Positions 44,031 through 54,337 of a stretch of 63,019 nt of DNA are shown here, in pieces. A model generated the notes under the pieces. The model did not search any database. It saw only the letters and a program-made list of their open reading frames with translations, and had not been told where the DNA came from. The first letter of the stretch is position 1. Each line of letters begins with the position of its first letter. Both the position numbers and the translations under genes were made by a program. This DNA comes from Dimorphilus gyrociliatus (Eukaryota > Annelida > Polychaeta > Dinophilidae), in NCBI GenBank assembly GCA_904063045.1, contig CAJFCJ010000063.1, forward strand, positions 1-63,019, in the 5' to 3' direction.

Positions 44031-44981
44031 TTATCCAAATCTATTCTGTATTGTGTTTGTATTTCCAAAGTTTTTTTTGGCGGTAATCCTTTTAAAAAGA
44101 TTAGTGTAAAATTTCTTGATTTTTAATCTAATAGATGATTTCGTATAACCATGAAGAAGGGCATTTATTGTTGAATTTGAAACAATAATTACTGTAAATA
44201 CTTCTGTAATAATTTGAAATTCGTATCTGGAGAAGATTTTTCTCTCTTCCACTGCATTGTACTTAGTAATTGTTAATGTAGCTGGTAAAGCCCATAATAA
44301 ACAATTGATTATTAATAAGCATGCTAAAATTCGGATGCTACTCCCTTCAGATTTTATATTATTAGCGTTCGATACATCAGAAATTGCTTTTCTCTGTTTT
44401 CTTATCGCTCTTAATATAGGAATATACAATAAGAAACTGGTAAAAGCATTAGGTAAAACAGTAGAGAATGACCAAAAAAACATGTACGTAAAAGGAAAAA
44501 CATTGTGAGTTTCACATTGAAAAGTTATATTATGCTGCAAAATATATTCATATCTATTCCAGCCAATTGCAGTTGGAAGTAGACAAATGGTAAAATTGAT
44601 TAACCATATGCAAGAAAGCAATATAAAAGCTTTCTTAATTGTCCAAATTTTGTAAAATGATAAAGGTTTTACAACAGCCAAAAACTTTTCAAATGTAATT
44701 AGAGTTAATGTAAATGATGATACTGCAACTATCATAAAAATAATTTCATATGCTAAAAGACATTTATAATAGCTTAGGTCTTTACTATGAAATAGAATAA
44801 AAATGAATATACTTATTGAATATAAAATATCTGTAAAGGTTAGTGCTGTAACACCAAAATTATGTAATTTCCATAAATCTTTATTAATAATATGAATAAT
44901 GATTAAATTAAAATTTAAAATTAAACCTGCAAATTGGTTGCAGCTTGATATAACTGTTAAATAAATGTTGTCGAACACCAT
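44031..44981 (-). CDS. Rhodopsin-like GPCR, start abutting the element 2 LTR
   Basis: 316 residues from the ATG at 44979-44981, the first three bases beside the LTR end. The frame is also open 23 codons into the LTR, to an ATG at 45050. Seven hydrophobic segments are visible: TM1 at once (LTVISSCNQFAGLILNFN), TM3 with the disulphide Cys (YKCLLAYE) and an ERY-like end (TFEKFLAVVKP), TM4 Trp (CIWLINF), extracellular Cys (FQCETHN), basic loop 3 (RAIRKQRKAIS), a TM6 CWxP-like LLWALP, and a TM7 NPxxY variant (NALLHGY). It is plasma-membrane located with unknown ligand. There is almost no extracellular N-terminus, so the original 5' end may have been lost at the insertion. The frame is intact and single-exon. 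Confidence 0.85.
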   Translation of the reverse strand: MVFDNIYLTVISSCNQFAGLILNFNLIIIHIINKDLWKLHNFGVTALTFTDILYSISIFIFILFHSKDLSYYKCLLAYEIIFMIVAVSSFTLTLITFEKFLAVVKPLSFYKIWTIKKAFILLSCIWLINFTICLLPTAIGWNRYEYILQHNITFQCETHNVFPFTYMFFWSFSTVLPNAFTSFLLYIPILRAIRKQRKAISDVSNANNIKSEGSSIRILACLLIINCLLWALPATLTITKYNAVEERKIFSRYEFQIITEVFTVIIVSNSTINALLHGYTKSSIRLKIKKFYTNLFKRITAKKNFGNTNTIQNRFG

Positions 44982-45916
44982 TGTACTTTGTTGTATTGTA
45001 ATTGTAGGAATTTCTGGTTCGTCACAACTGTAATCGTCCTTTCCAATCATTTACCAACTTGCCAAAGTACTGGTCCAAATAGAACCTTTAAAGTTCGTCC
45101 ACAAATAGTCTAACAAAGGCAATTTCGGTAGAAATTGATTAACAAAACACCAGTATTTCGTCCAAAGAATATGTATTGAGTAAAATGAGCTTCTAGTTCT
45201 AAACAAGCTAGTTTAAACAACTAGCTGACGGTTAGAAAACTGAACTATCAACTGTTAATTTCGTAGGGTTTATATACTCTTTTAAGGGTTGATAGTTCAC
45301 AAATTTCAATGTTCACAAAAACAAAAGTAACATTTGAAGACAAAGAAAAGTTCTAAATATGGTCATGTTTTTATTGTTTTCCTCTTCTAAATAATAGTTG
45401 AATTTCGAAGGTTGGAGAGTTGCATAAGATGTAACAATTTTAGTAGGACAAGTCCAACAATCAAGAAAACATGTAGATTGTATATTTGACCATTTTTATA
45501 TTCTACCTTAATAATGATATTCAATTGATTGAGTTAGTAAATTTAGCATCAGCATATAAGGAGGAAGTATATCTGATTAATGCATGTTAAAAAGAACAGT
45601 ATTGTGTATACAATACTGTTGAATAGTGAATATAATCTAACCTTAGAATTTAAGCATAATTGATAATTAATTGAACTAGTTTTAGTTCGAAATCATAAAT
45701 TTATGGATTAATAAATTGTAATATTAATGCTAGGTTGCAAATAGCAAATATTCTTTATATAATTCAATAGGTTTTATTACTGCATAATGTGTATGCACTG
45801 CCCTATGCGAAACTAGGTCACTACTGCTTATCTTTATCAGTGCTATCTGCATAGTACAATACTGGTTCAATACTACTTCTCTATTGTAGAATATAGCTGA
45901 CGAATGTATGTGTACA
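44982..45916 (-). repeat. 3' LTR of element 2
   Basis: 935 bases, in element direction TGTACACATA..AAGTACA. It has a TATATAAA box (complement of 45269-45276). A start codon at 45050 within it opens a frame of 23 codons that continues into the adjacent GPCR. Confidence 0.93.
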
Positions 45917-45932
45917 AACATCCCACTCCTTT
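45917..45932 (-). promoter_or_regulatory. Polypurine tract of element 2
   Basis: In element direction AAAGGAGTGGGATGTT directly precedes the 3' LTR. It overlaps the stop codon of env. Confidence 0.75.
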
Positions 45933-48360
45933 AAGACCTTGCTTCCACGAAAGGTCTAGGACTTGTGACAATTATGTTATCACCACTTTTTCTGAACATA
46001 GGATAATTTTGCAGTTCTATTTCTTCTGATTCAGCTGTTGGAGCTGAAGGTAATCTTTTTGTTTTTGTCAGTAGTTTAGACAGTCTGGTAAATTGAACTC
46101 TTTTCAGTTTTTTCTTCCAAATAAAGTAGATGAAGAATCCAATTCCAATCAAGAGTATAATTGGCAGAAGTGTGTCTATTAGTATTTTGAAAGGTTTTCT
46201 TATCCATGAAGAAAATAGATGTTGTGTTGGTGACAAGGCTGCATCAATTCCTAAATCATTTGCAAAGTTAATATGCTCTCTATGCTTAGTCAAAGTATCC
46301 TGTATGTATTCCAAAACTTGTTGTATCTGATAATGTTTCTTGCCCACATCTTCTTTTATACCTAGTTGTAATAATTCTGTGAGTCTGACAACTTCTAGTT
46401 TTGGTTCTTCAATTTGACTGTTGATTTTCATTCTGATTGATTGTGCTGCTGCTGTTTGGAACCTGCATCCTTTCCTTGTATAATAGATAAATGTCTTCTT
46501 GCCAGAATGTATGGCATATTGATTTTGTTCTGCATCCAAAGGATTTTTCTTGATCTTGAAGAGATGCTGAGTTTGGTCACATGTACCATATCTTATGTCT
46601 TCTTTTGTGATGTGGTAAGCATGATGAAGTATTGGATCAATTGAGAATAGGAGATCTTTATATTTGATCAGAAATTCTTTTGAACATAATCCATTTTTTG
46701 TTATAATTGTTGTGTCACAAACTACTTGAACAGTTTTTAATTCTGTACATGTATTGAGGGTTGTTAGATCTCCTAACCATGTACTATGGGTTCCATGTTT
46801 AGATCCAAGTATTGTTTGTAGTTGAGGTGATAGTGGTGTAAGTAGGGCTATCATCTTGTTTCTCATGATAAATTCTTTGCATAAAAGTTGTGAAACTTGT
46901 TTAAAAACTGTTTGTAAATTTTGAAAATTTTTGTCAATATTGTTTAGTAGTGCAGCTGTTCTTATAGCATCTTTTATATTTATTTGGTGGGATTCTGGAA
47001 TCTCTATGTTTTCTAATTGTTTCCTCTTCCATTTGTGATTTATTGGTTTTCTTTGTAAAAGTGTATATTTGCCATTTTCTGTATGAATTTGAAATTGTGT
47101 ATCTTTTGGGCTTTGATACCAAATGTTCATGTTTGGGAGTGGGTTGAAAGTAACTGGTTTTTTGTCCAATTCAAAATCTTGTGATCTTACTGGTCTGGCA
47201 GGTTTTAGCTTTGTTGTTTTCAGCATTTTTAGTATGTATTTGTTGTGAATATCCCAGATGTCTGGAGAAATAATTTCTTTGACAAACCAAGTCCTCACTA
47301 ATGGTGTTGCATGATTTTTTATCAGCATATGGTAGGTTTTGTCACCATCTCTATACCAATCATTATATGTTAAAATATCTTGTATTTCTGTGACATTGGC
47401 CTTTCTTAGTGATGATTTCTTTCCAATATATTTCTCCAATCTATTAACTTCTTTATTTGAAATGATCTTGTATTTTGTATCCTCTATTATTTTATTGTCA
47501 GCATAATTAGAATTTGTAAGATCAGTTCTAAGTAAGTCATATTCTTTCTGGGGTACCAATACTCTGGTACCAGGACCACCATATCCTTTGATATATCTGT
47601 CTTGGTAAGGTAAATCCATTATTGCATAGTTGGGGCAGGAAAAATATCCTCCAAGTTTTACACATTCCACATTATGGGAAACTATTTTCCATGGTGAAAC
47701 ATGGCCTAGAAGACTTTGGCCTTTTTCTGGATTAAATATAATGATTGAATCCAAAGTTCTACAAAATTTTTGTTTAATAGAACAGTCTTCTAAATATTCC
47801 AAATTTGTGGTTATTTTATCTTGACTTGGATTCCAATAAGCCTTGCCAATTTGAAGGATTGTTGTAAATTCTTCCACCACTGTGGTTCTTGGCCATTTGT
47901 AATTTGGTCCTTTGTTTTCATTATACATAAGAAGTTTGCCTTTTTCAATTAGGTTTTGTCCATTTAAGGTTTTGTGTGTGTATAGCATTGTTCTGCATTG
48001 TTTTTCACTTAAGGCAAGTGTTTGTTTTTCAATTCTGTGTTTCTTTGCTCCAAAAAAGTAATGAGTGTAGAAATTGATTCTTCTTTTCACTAAACACTTG
48101 ACAGCTTGAATTGCCAAATTGTCAGCTTTAATTTCATAGATGTTAGCTACAATTTTGATCATTTGTTTAGTTTCAAAGGTACATACTGGTTCATCTGCTA
48201 AATCAAATGATTGGTGTACTTGTTGTCCTTGACAAAACTGTACTGATGGTAGCATTCTTACAGTTATGTTTGCTTTTGTTATGGATACATTTGCTTGGAC
48301 CAAGTTTAAACAGCATATTGCTAACAGTGTATAAATTATTGATCCTCTGATAGGAAGCAT
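45931..48360 (-). CDS. Element 2 env-like glycoprotein
   Basis: 809 codons plus stop (TAA) from the ATG at 48360, chosen because it leads straight into a signal peptide (IIYTLLAICCLNLVQA). It shares blocks with element 1 env: SFDLADEPVC, FYTHYFFGAKKHRI, KITTNLEYLEDC, GGPGTRVLVPQ, GCRFQTAAAQS. There is one transmembrane segment near the end (ILIDTLLPIILLIGIGFFIYF) and a basic tail. The conserved cysteines and length suggest a class I or III-like fusion protein, but I cannot assign a fold. The upstream frame is open through the MULE end, and the host sequence on both sides of the MULE is in one frame, so pol and env were originally continuous. Confidence 0.85.
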   Translation of the reverse strand: MLPIRGSIIYTLLAICCLNLVQANVSITKANITVRMLPSVQFCQGQQVHQSFDLADEPVCTFETKQMIKIVANIYEIKADNLAIQAVKCLVKRRINFYTHYFFGAKKHRIEKQTLALSEKQCRTMLYTHKTLNGQNLIEKGKLLMYNENKGPNYKWPRTTVVEEFTTILQIGKAYWNPSQDKITTNLEYLEDCSIKQKFCRTLDSIIIFNPEKGQSLLGHVSPWKIVSHNVECVKLGGYFSCPNYAIMDLPYQDRYIKGYGGPGTRVLVPQKEYDLLRTDLTNSNYADNKIIEDTKYKIISNKEVNRLEKYIGKKSSLRKANVTEIQDILTYNDWYRDGDKTYHMLIKNHATPLVRTWFVKEIISPDIWDIHNKYILKMLKTTKLKPARPVRSQDFELDKKPVTFNPLPNMNIWYQSPKDTQFQIHTENGKYTLLQRKPINHKWKRKQLENIEIPESHQINIKDAIRTAALLNNIDKNFQNLQTVFKQVSQLLCKEFIMRNKMIALLTPLSPQLQTILGSKHGTHSTWLGDLTTLNTCTELKTVQVVCDTTIITKNGLCSKEFLIKYKDLLFSIDPILHHAYHITKEDIRYGTCDQTQHLFKIKKNPLDAEQNQYAIHSGKKTFIYYTRKGCRFQTAAAQSIRMKINSQIEEPKLEVVRLTELLQLGIKEDVGKKHYQIQQVLEYIQDTLTKHREHINFANDLGIDAALSPTQHLFSSWIRKPFKILIDTLLPIILLIGIGFFIYFIWKKKLKRVQFTRLSKLLTKTKRLPSAPTAESEEIELQNYPMFRKSGDNIIVTSPRPFVEARS

Positions 48361-48390
48361 TCCACCATTTGTTTGGTGTTTCCGAATTAT

Positions 48391-48478
48391 GGAGAAAACG
48401 TCCACTGGAGAAAACGTCCACTGATTGGAGAAAACGTCCACTGGTCGGAGAAAACGTCCACTGGAGAAAACGTCCACT
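48391..48478 (+). repeat. Left iterated end of MULE-C (five 16-base units)
   Basis: GGAGAAAACGTCCACT at 48391, 48407, 48427, 48447 and 48463, with spacers GATT and GGTC. Confidence 0.95.
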
Positions 48479-48888
48479 ATGTGAAGAATATATTAAAAAA
48501 TACTTTTTCAAATTTAAATTTTTATTATTGATTTTGAGATATATCCAATACATTCCCATAATGCAATCACTTTTGGTAGCCATTTTGAAATCCAGACAGG
48601 AAACAGTTCTGGGATCTTCTATGTTTTTCATGGAAAGTGAATATTGTGCATATTTCATCTACAATTTTTCAGAATTTTTTGCAGTTTGAAATATATTTCA
48701 CTATTGAAAACCATCAGACAAAACACAAACTTTAGAATTGATATCAGTAAGTTATAGAATATTGTGTTGAAATGATTTATTTATAAATTAGCTTTATTTT
48801 TATAGCAGCCATTTTGTTTATCATTATTGTTAATTGTTTAATTTTTAAATTTACACAGTTGGTTATTGATAGAGATTCCAAATTGAAC

Positions 48889-49891
48889 ATGGCACCAATT
48901 TGTTACATTTGTGAAGAGAGAATATATGGAAGACAAAATCAAGAGAAATGTCAGCTTTGCTGTCATTTATTTAAAATACATAAAAAATGTTTGGATTATA
49001 AAGGTTTGTTTAAGTTTTTTGTCACTATCCTTCCTTACAAATATGTTTTTATATTTTTTCACAGATCAATGGCTTTTGCTTTTATGGGATCTAAGAGAAA
49101 GACAGCCTACAAGAAATTATTTAAGGTACAATAATTTTGCATTTTAAATTGAATAATCTAATTTGTTAAATTAACAGGCAATACAAGATTTAACAAATGG
49201 GCATAGCCCCAAAAAAGTTGTTGTAGACTTTGAAAAAGCTATTTGGAAAGCACTATCATTCACTTATCCTGAAGCAAACATTAAAGGGTGTGTTTTTCAC
49301 TGGACACAGGCAATATACAGAAAGATTCAAGTAATACTTTAATTTAGTATTTGAGGTCTAGATTTGAACTGACATATTTATTTCCAGGAATTAGGATTAT
49401 GTAAGATGTACAAGGAGAAAAAAGCTGAATATAGAATCATGAAGAAATTAATGGCATTACCATTCCTGCCCTCTGATCTGATAGAACCAACATTTAAGAC
49501 TATTAAAGAAATAAGTCCTATTGAAATGAAGTCTCTATTGGAGTACATTGAGACACAATGGATAAATGGATTTTATAAACCAGAGGTATGGTCTGTTTAT
49601 GGTGAGGCTATAAGGACAAAAAATGATCTTGAAGGATGGCATCACAGGCTTAACAAGAATCTTTGCTCTAACACTGCATTCTATTTGCTTTTAGATGAAC
49701 TGAAAAGAGAAGCTGATCTGATAAAGCTATATAAAAAATTACTGAGTGAAAAGAAAATTTGTAGACAGCAAAGAAAAGCATATCAGAATATTCAGAGCAA
49801 AATATTCAGCTTATGGGAACAATTTGAAATTGCCTCAATTACCTCCCTGGACTTACTTGATAAACCTTCTGACATTTATTCACCAGTTTAA
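48889..49891 (+). pseudogene. Internally deleted MULE transposase of MULE-C
   Basis: Exon 1 from the ATG at 48889 encodes a zinc finger (ICYICEERIYG; KCQLCCHLF; HKKC). A later segment (49065-49125) reads SMAFAFMGSKRKTAYKKLFK; after a 52-base intron comes 49178-49330 (VVVDFEKAIWKAL, then IKGCVFHWTQAIYRKIQ), and after another short intron 49388-49891 (WSVYGEAIRTKNDLEGWHHR) to TAA. DFE and GCxFHW are the second catalytic Asp and the C/H motif of MULE transposases. The FLYWCH domain and the first Asp (IDATFKV, seen in MULE-A) are missing between exons 1 and 2, and the phase no longer joins, so a deletion removed them. Confidence 0.75.
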
Positions 49892-50072
49892 AATACCTTT
49901 ATTCTTTAATGTTGTTACACTGTTGTCAATCATTCTTGTTATAATGCTTGTTTTTACTTAATCAATATATTAATATTTAAATATTTGTAATTCTTATTAT
50001 TCATTTTTTCCTGTCAAATTGCTCTAAAAACTCCATCTATCAAATATCTTATATCTTACTTTGAAGTTTTAT

Positions 50073-50192
50073 AGTGGACGTTTTCTCCAGTGGACGTTTT
50101 CTCCAAGCAGTGGACGTTTTCTCCAAACAGTGGACGTTTTCTCCAGTGGACGTTTTCTCCAGTGGACGTTTTCTCCAGTGGACGTTTTCTCC
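50073..50192 (-). repeat. Right iterated end of MULE-C (seven 16-base units, inverted)
   Basis: AGTGGACGTTTTCTCC at 50073, 50089, 50109, 50129, 50145, 50161 and 50177, with spacers AAGC and AAAC, followed by TGTACCC to the insertion edge. Confidence 0.95.
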
Positions 50193-50199
50193 TGTACCC

Positions 50200-53100
50200 G
50201 GTGTTTCCTTACTGTCACTGTGTTAACTGTTATAGGTTGTTTGTTAGCTAGTCTTAGTCTACTAGCATGATAGAATTTTCTTTTATCTGCCAATATTTGT
50301 AATTCATACAAACATTTTGTAGTATCTGTAGCAGTTACAAGATATGGTCCACTCCATTTGCTTGTATTTATTCTGTTCATTCCTTGACCAATGTTTTCAT
50401 TTCTTATGTGTACCCAATCACCAATTTTGTAAGTTGGAGGTTTTCTTGTAATAGCTTTATTAACTCTATCTCTATATTCCTTCTTTTTTAGAACAGATTT
50501 GCAAAGTGCTGTTGCTCTAATTTCTTCAAGTTCATGTTTTCTATCAAATAAGAATTTTGTTGTTGGTTCTAATCTTGGAACTTCCATTAACAGGTCTAAA
50601 ACATTTCTATTCTTCAATCCAAATAATATTTCATGTGGGGTTTTGCCAGTGCTTCCAACTGGAATTTGATTTAAACATGTCTGAATTAATGGTAACTGTC
50701 TTGTCCAATCTGTTAATTGTTCCATAACTACATGTTTATGTAGTGCTCTACGAATTTCCAAATTCTTTCTTTCTACCATTCCATTACTTTGGCTATGGAA
50801 TGCTGTTGTTTTAATTTTTCGTATTCCCATTGATGTCACCATTTCTGTAAAGATTTCCCCAAGAAAATTCCTTCCTTGATCTGTGAGAATTTCTTCTGGG
50901 ATACCAAATATTGGGAAATAGTTGAAAAACAAATGTTTAGAAATTTCCTCAGCTGTTTGAGTTTTTAGAGGGAATATGTTGGTAAATCTGGACATGTGGT
51001 CTATAATGACAAGTATATACTTGTAAGAATCATGTCCAGTCAGAGGTCCCATTATGTCCATAGCTATTCTTTGCATTGGTAAAGTTGGGTGAGGTGTTTC
51101 AACCAACAGATGTTTGTTGCCTGGTGCTCTTAATTGCTCACAAAATTCACAACTCTTTATGTGATCTTTAATTGTTTTCTTTAGCTTTGGGTGCCAGAAA
51201 GCTTGCTCCAAAGTGTGAATTGTTATGTCTACACCATAGTGCTCAAATAGTTGATGTTGATGAATTTGTCCAAGTAAGTTGGTTAGAGTTGATAGTGGAA
51301 TTACAAGTAGTGGTTGACAGCCATTTAGATACCATACAAGGTCTTCTTTTACAAACATAGATTCAATAAAGTTTCCATATTCATTCAAAGACCCATTATC
51401 AATGTTTTCTCCTTCCAATTTGTCTACAACTTTCATTAGTGGAGTATCTAATACTTGTTCTCTATAGAAGTTTATTTCAACTGGTGTGATTTTTAGTTTC
51501 ATAATCTGGGCTTGGATTTCAGTTATGTCTTCATCATAATCATTGTCTAGATTGTCATCTAAACAATCATCTAATTCTTCTAAGTCCTCTGTATCAATAT
51601 AAAAGCATTTAAGCATATCCTTTCTTTCTGCTAATTGGGGAACTGTATTGCCATTTTGTTTTTCTTCATTTAATCTTTCCTTAAGTAAATTACGAAAATC
51701 AATTACTTCATCAGTTTCACCAATTCTTGATATCCAGTCTGCTCTATTAGTTCTTCCTGGTATGTATATTATTTCAAAATCCATATCCATAAGTGCCATC
51801 ACCCATTTAACAGTACTTGTATTCAGTTTGTTTTGTACAAATGTTTGTACCAAATTTTGGTGATCAGTGTAGAGAAAAAATTTCTTATACTGTAGATAAT
51901 GGGAGAATTTTTGTACTGCCCAATATACTGCAAAAGCCTCTTTTTGATAAGCTGCATATCTTAGTTGTGTATTGATTAGGAGCTTGGAAGCAAAAGAAAT
52001 TGGTTTTCTTATTTTCTTTCCATCTTCTTCCCATTCTTGTTCTAGAACTGCACCAACTGCATAATTAGAAGCATCTGTTGTTAAATAGAATGATTTAGTA
52101 AAGTCTGGCAGTTGAAGGATTGGGGGCTCTGTCATTGCATTCCTTAGTGTTTCATAAGCTTCCTCTGCTTTTTTTGTCCATTTCAGTTTTTCTGTCTTTT
52201 GGTGTACTTTTAATAATTCTCTCAAAGGTTTTGTGATTTTTGCAAAATCTTTAACAAATCTTCTATAATAACCACAAAATGCCACAAAACTCAACAGAGT
52301 ATTTGCAAACATAGGTAATTTGGCATCTTTTATTTTTTGAATCTTTTCAGGATCAGTTTCAATACCATTCTGTGTAATTCTATGACCAAGGAATTGAACT
52401 GATTCTTGTAAGAATGCACATTTGCTCAGTTTAATTCTGAAGTCTTTTTCCTTGATTCTTTCCATAAGTTTCTGTAGAGCTACAAAGTGTTCTTCCAATG
52501 TTTTGGTAAAAACTATAATATCATCCATATAATTAATGCAGAAGTTTTCCAATCCATTAATAACAAAATTTGCCATGATATAGCTGAAGTGTGAAGGTGC
52601 ATTTGCCAAACCAAATGGCATGCGGTTGAATTCAAATAAACCAAATGGTGTAATAAAAGCAGTTTTCTCCTTATCTTCTTCTTTAATTGGAATATGATGA
52701 AATGCACTTGTTAAATCCAATATAGAAAAATATTTGTGGCCTCCTCCAAGCTTATCAAATAAATCTTCCTGATGTGGGATTGGATAACAATTCTTTTTTG
52801 ATTGCTTGTTAAGTTTTCTGTAATCCACACACATTCTTAATGTTCCTTCTTTCTTTTTCACAAAAACAATGGGTGAAGCCCATTGGCTTTTGCTTGCTCT
52901 AATTAGACCATTTTCCAATAATCCATTTAATTGATCCCTGCATTCCTGCTGTTTGTTGGGTGGCAATCTGTATGGTCTTTGTTTGAAAGGCTTTATATCT
53001 TCCAATAATTCAATTGCCATTGGTGGAACATCTGGTGAACCAATGTCATTCTGATTTGTAGCAATAATATCTTCATAATTCTTTATCATTTCTTTTAATT

Positions 53101-54337
53101 CTTCTCTGTTCTTGTCAAGATTATTTTTGGACACATGTAAATAATTGTCAATTTCTAGTGTATTTGAATTAATATTGTGTACATTTTGATTAGACAAATG
53201 TTCAAATTCAATACTTTCCAACTGTAATTCTTCTATTTCAGGAGTAACTGGATTTTTCTTTTGTTCTTTTTGCACTTTGATAGTTATTCCATCTTCTAAT
53301 TCTATGTATTGTGGTTTCATTTCCATTTCCATAGCCAAGTCTTCAGTTTCTTCTTCAGAGGAATTTATGAGAATAACTGAGTCATTGTCAGACTTAGGTA
53401 TATTTCCAGTCTCTTCATCAGATGAGTCTATAACCATTATGGAATCATTGTCAGACTCAATTGTGTTACTGGTCTCTTCTTCAGATGAGTCTATAACAAT
53501 CATTGAATCATTATCAGGCTCAGTTATGTTATCAAGCTCTTCCTCAGATGAGTCTATAACAATCATTGAACCATGATCAGAATCAGTTGAATCACTAATT
53601 TCATCTTCAGATGAGCTTGTACCATTGATTATATCCAAATCTGAGTCTGGGCTGTGATCTGATTCAATACTTGTTTCTGTATCATAATTTTCAGAAGTAC
53701 TGGAACTTTCATCTGTGCCATAATTGCTATTTGAATCAAAACCATTGAATCCCTCATAAACTATGCTTGAACCATGAGTGTTGCTTGTATCATAGCCAGT
53801 ATCTGGATCAGTAACTTCCATTTCTGAGTCCACACTATCTGAAACTTCAGATGGAGTATCAAAAACTTCAGATGGAGTGTCAGAATCTTCAAAATACTGT
53901 CCCATCATTCCAACAGTTACTTTTTTTACACTGCCTTGTTTTCCAAATTTTGTTTGGTGATTTTCGTTATATTGCAAAAACTTTCTAACTGGTTGTCCTT
54001 TTCTGATAAAGAATGGAAGAGAAACTTGTTTTGTTGCAAAATCAATAAGAGCTCCAGCATTTTCTAAGAAATCACAACCAAGTATTATAGCCATATCTAG
54101 TTTTTCCATAATAAAGAATTCTTGTTCCATAATTCTTCCATTAAATTGAATATTCAGTTTTGTTTTTCCTTTTGTCTTTAAAGCATTTCCCTCTGCTGAA
54201 GTGATGATTGGTAAGCCAGTAGTTTCTTTCTTGATGAATTTAGAATCCATTAACCTGATTTCTTTTTCTGTAATAAATGACAAAAGTGCTCCTGAATCAC
54301 ATAAAGCAATAACCTCTCTTCCATTATGATTTTTCAT
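50200..54337 (-). CDS. Element 2 pro-pol: retropepsin, acidic repeats, RT, RNase H, integrase
   Basis: About 1379 codons up to the MULE edge; the frame then runs 43 codons more into MULE end repeats to a stop at 50069. Order: retropepsin (LCDSGALLSFIT near residue 12; IILGCDFL), acidic SIM-like repeats (about 240-340), RT (SILDLTSAFHHIP; catalytic YMDD near 602), RNase H (LTTDASN; YTDHQN), integrase zinc region (CEFCEQL) and core (DIMGPL near 1092; LTDQGRNF; GMVERKN). The first codon follows an in-frame TGA that separates it from gag, and the frame upstream is the same. Expression by stop readthrough or reinitiation is likely. No frame break was noticed. Confidence 0.92.
53330..53640 (-). other. 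Acidic tandem repeat with SUMO-interacting-motif-like cores (element 2)
   Basis: Four near-copies: SMIVIDSSEEE twice, SIMVIDSSDEE, SVILINSSEEE, each preceded by (P/S)DN(D)-type acid. It occupies the same relative place after the retropepsin as the array in element 1, and is followed in both by PQYIELEDGITI. Confidence 0.55.

Larger units (their letters stand above)
48384..50199 (+). mobile_element. MULE-C: Mutator-like element nested between pol and env of element 2
   Basis: The host repeats GGTGTTTCC at 48375-48383 and 50200-50208, a 9-base target duplication as usual for MULEs. The ends are arrays of the 16-base unit GGAGAAAACGTCCACT: five at left (48391-48478) and seven inverted at right (50073-50192), some separated by 4-base spacers. 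Inside is a rightward transposase gene lacking its FLYWCH and first catalytic region. It is therefore younger than the host insertion or was carried by it, and is non-autonomous. Confidence 0.88.

Noticed and set aside
44257-44508. Plus-strand frame across the GPCR
   Set aside because: It is antisense to strongly supported coding sequence.
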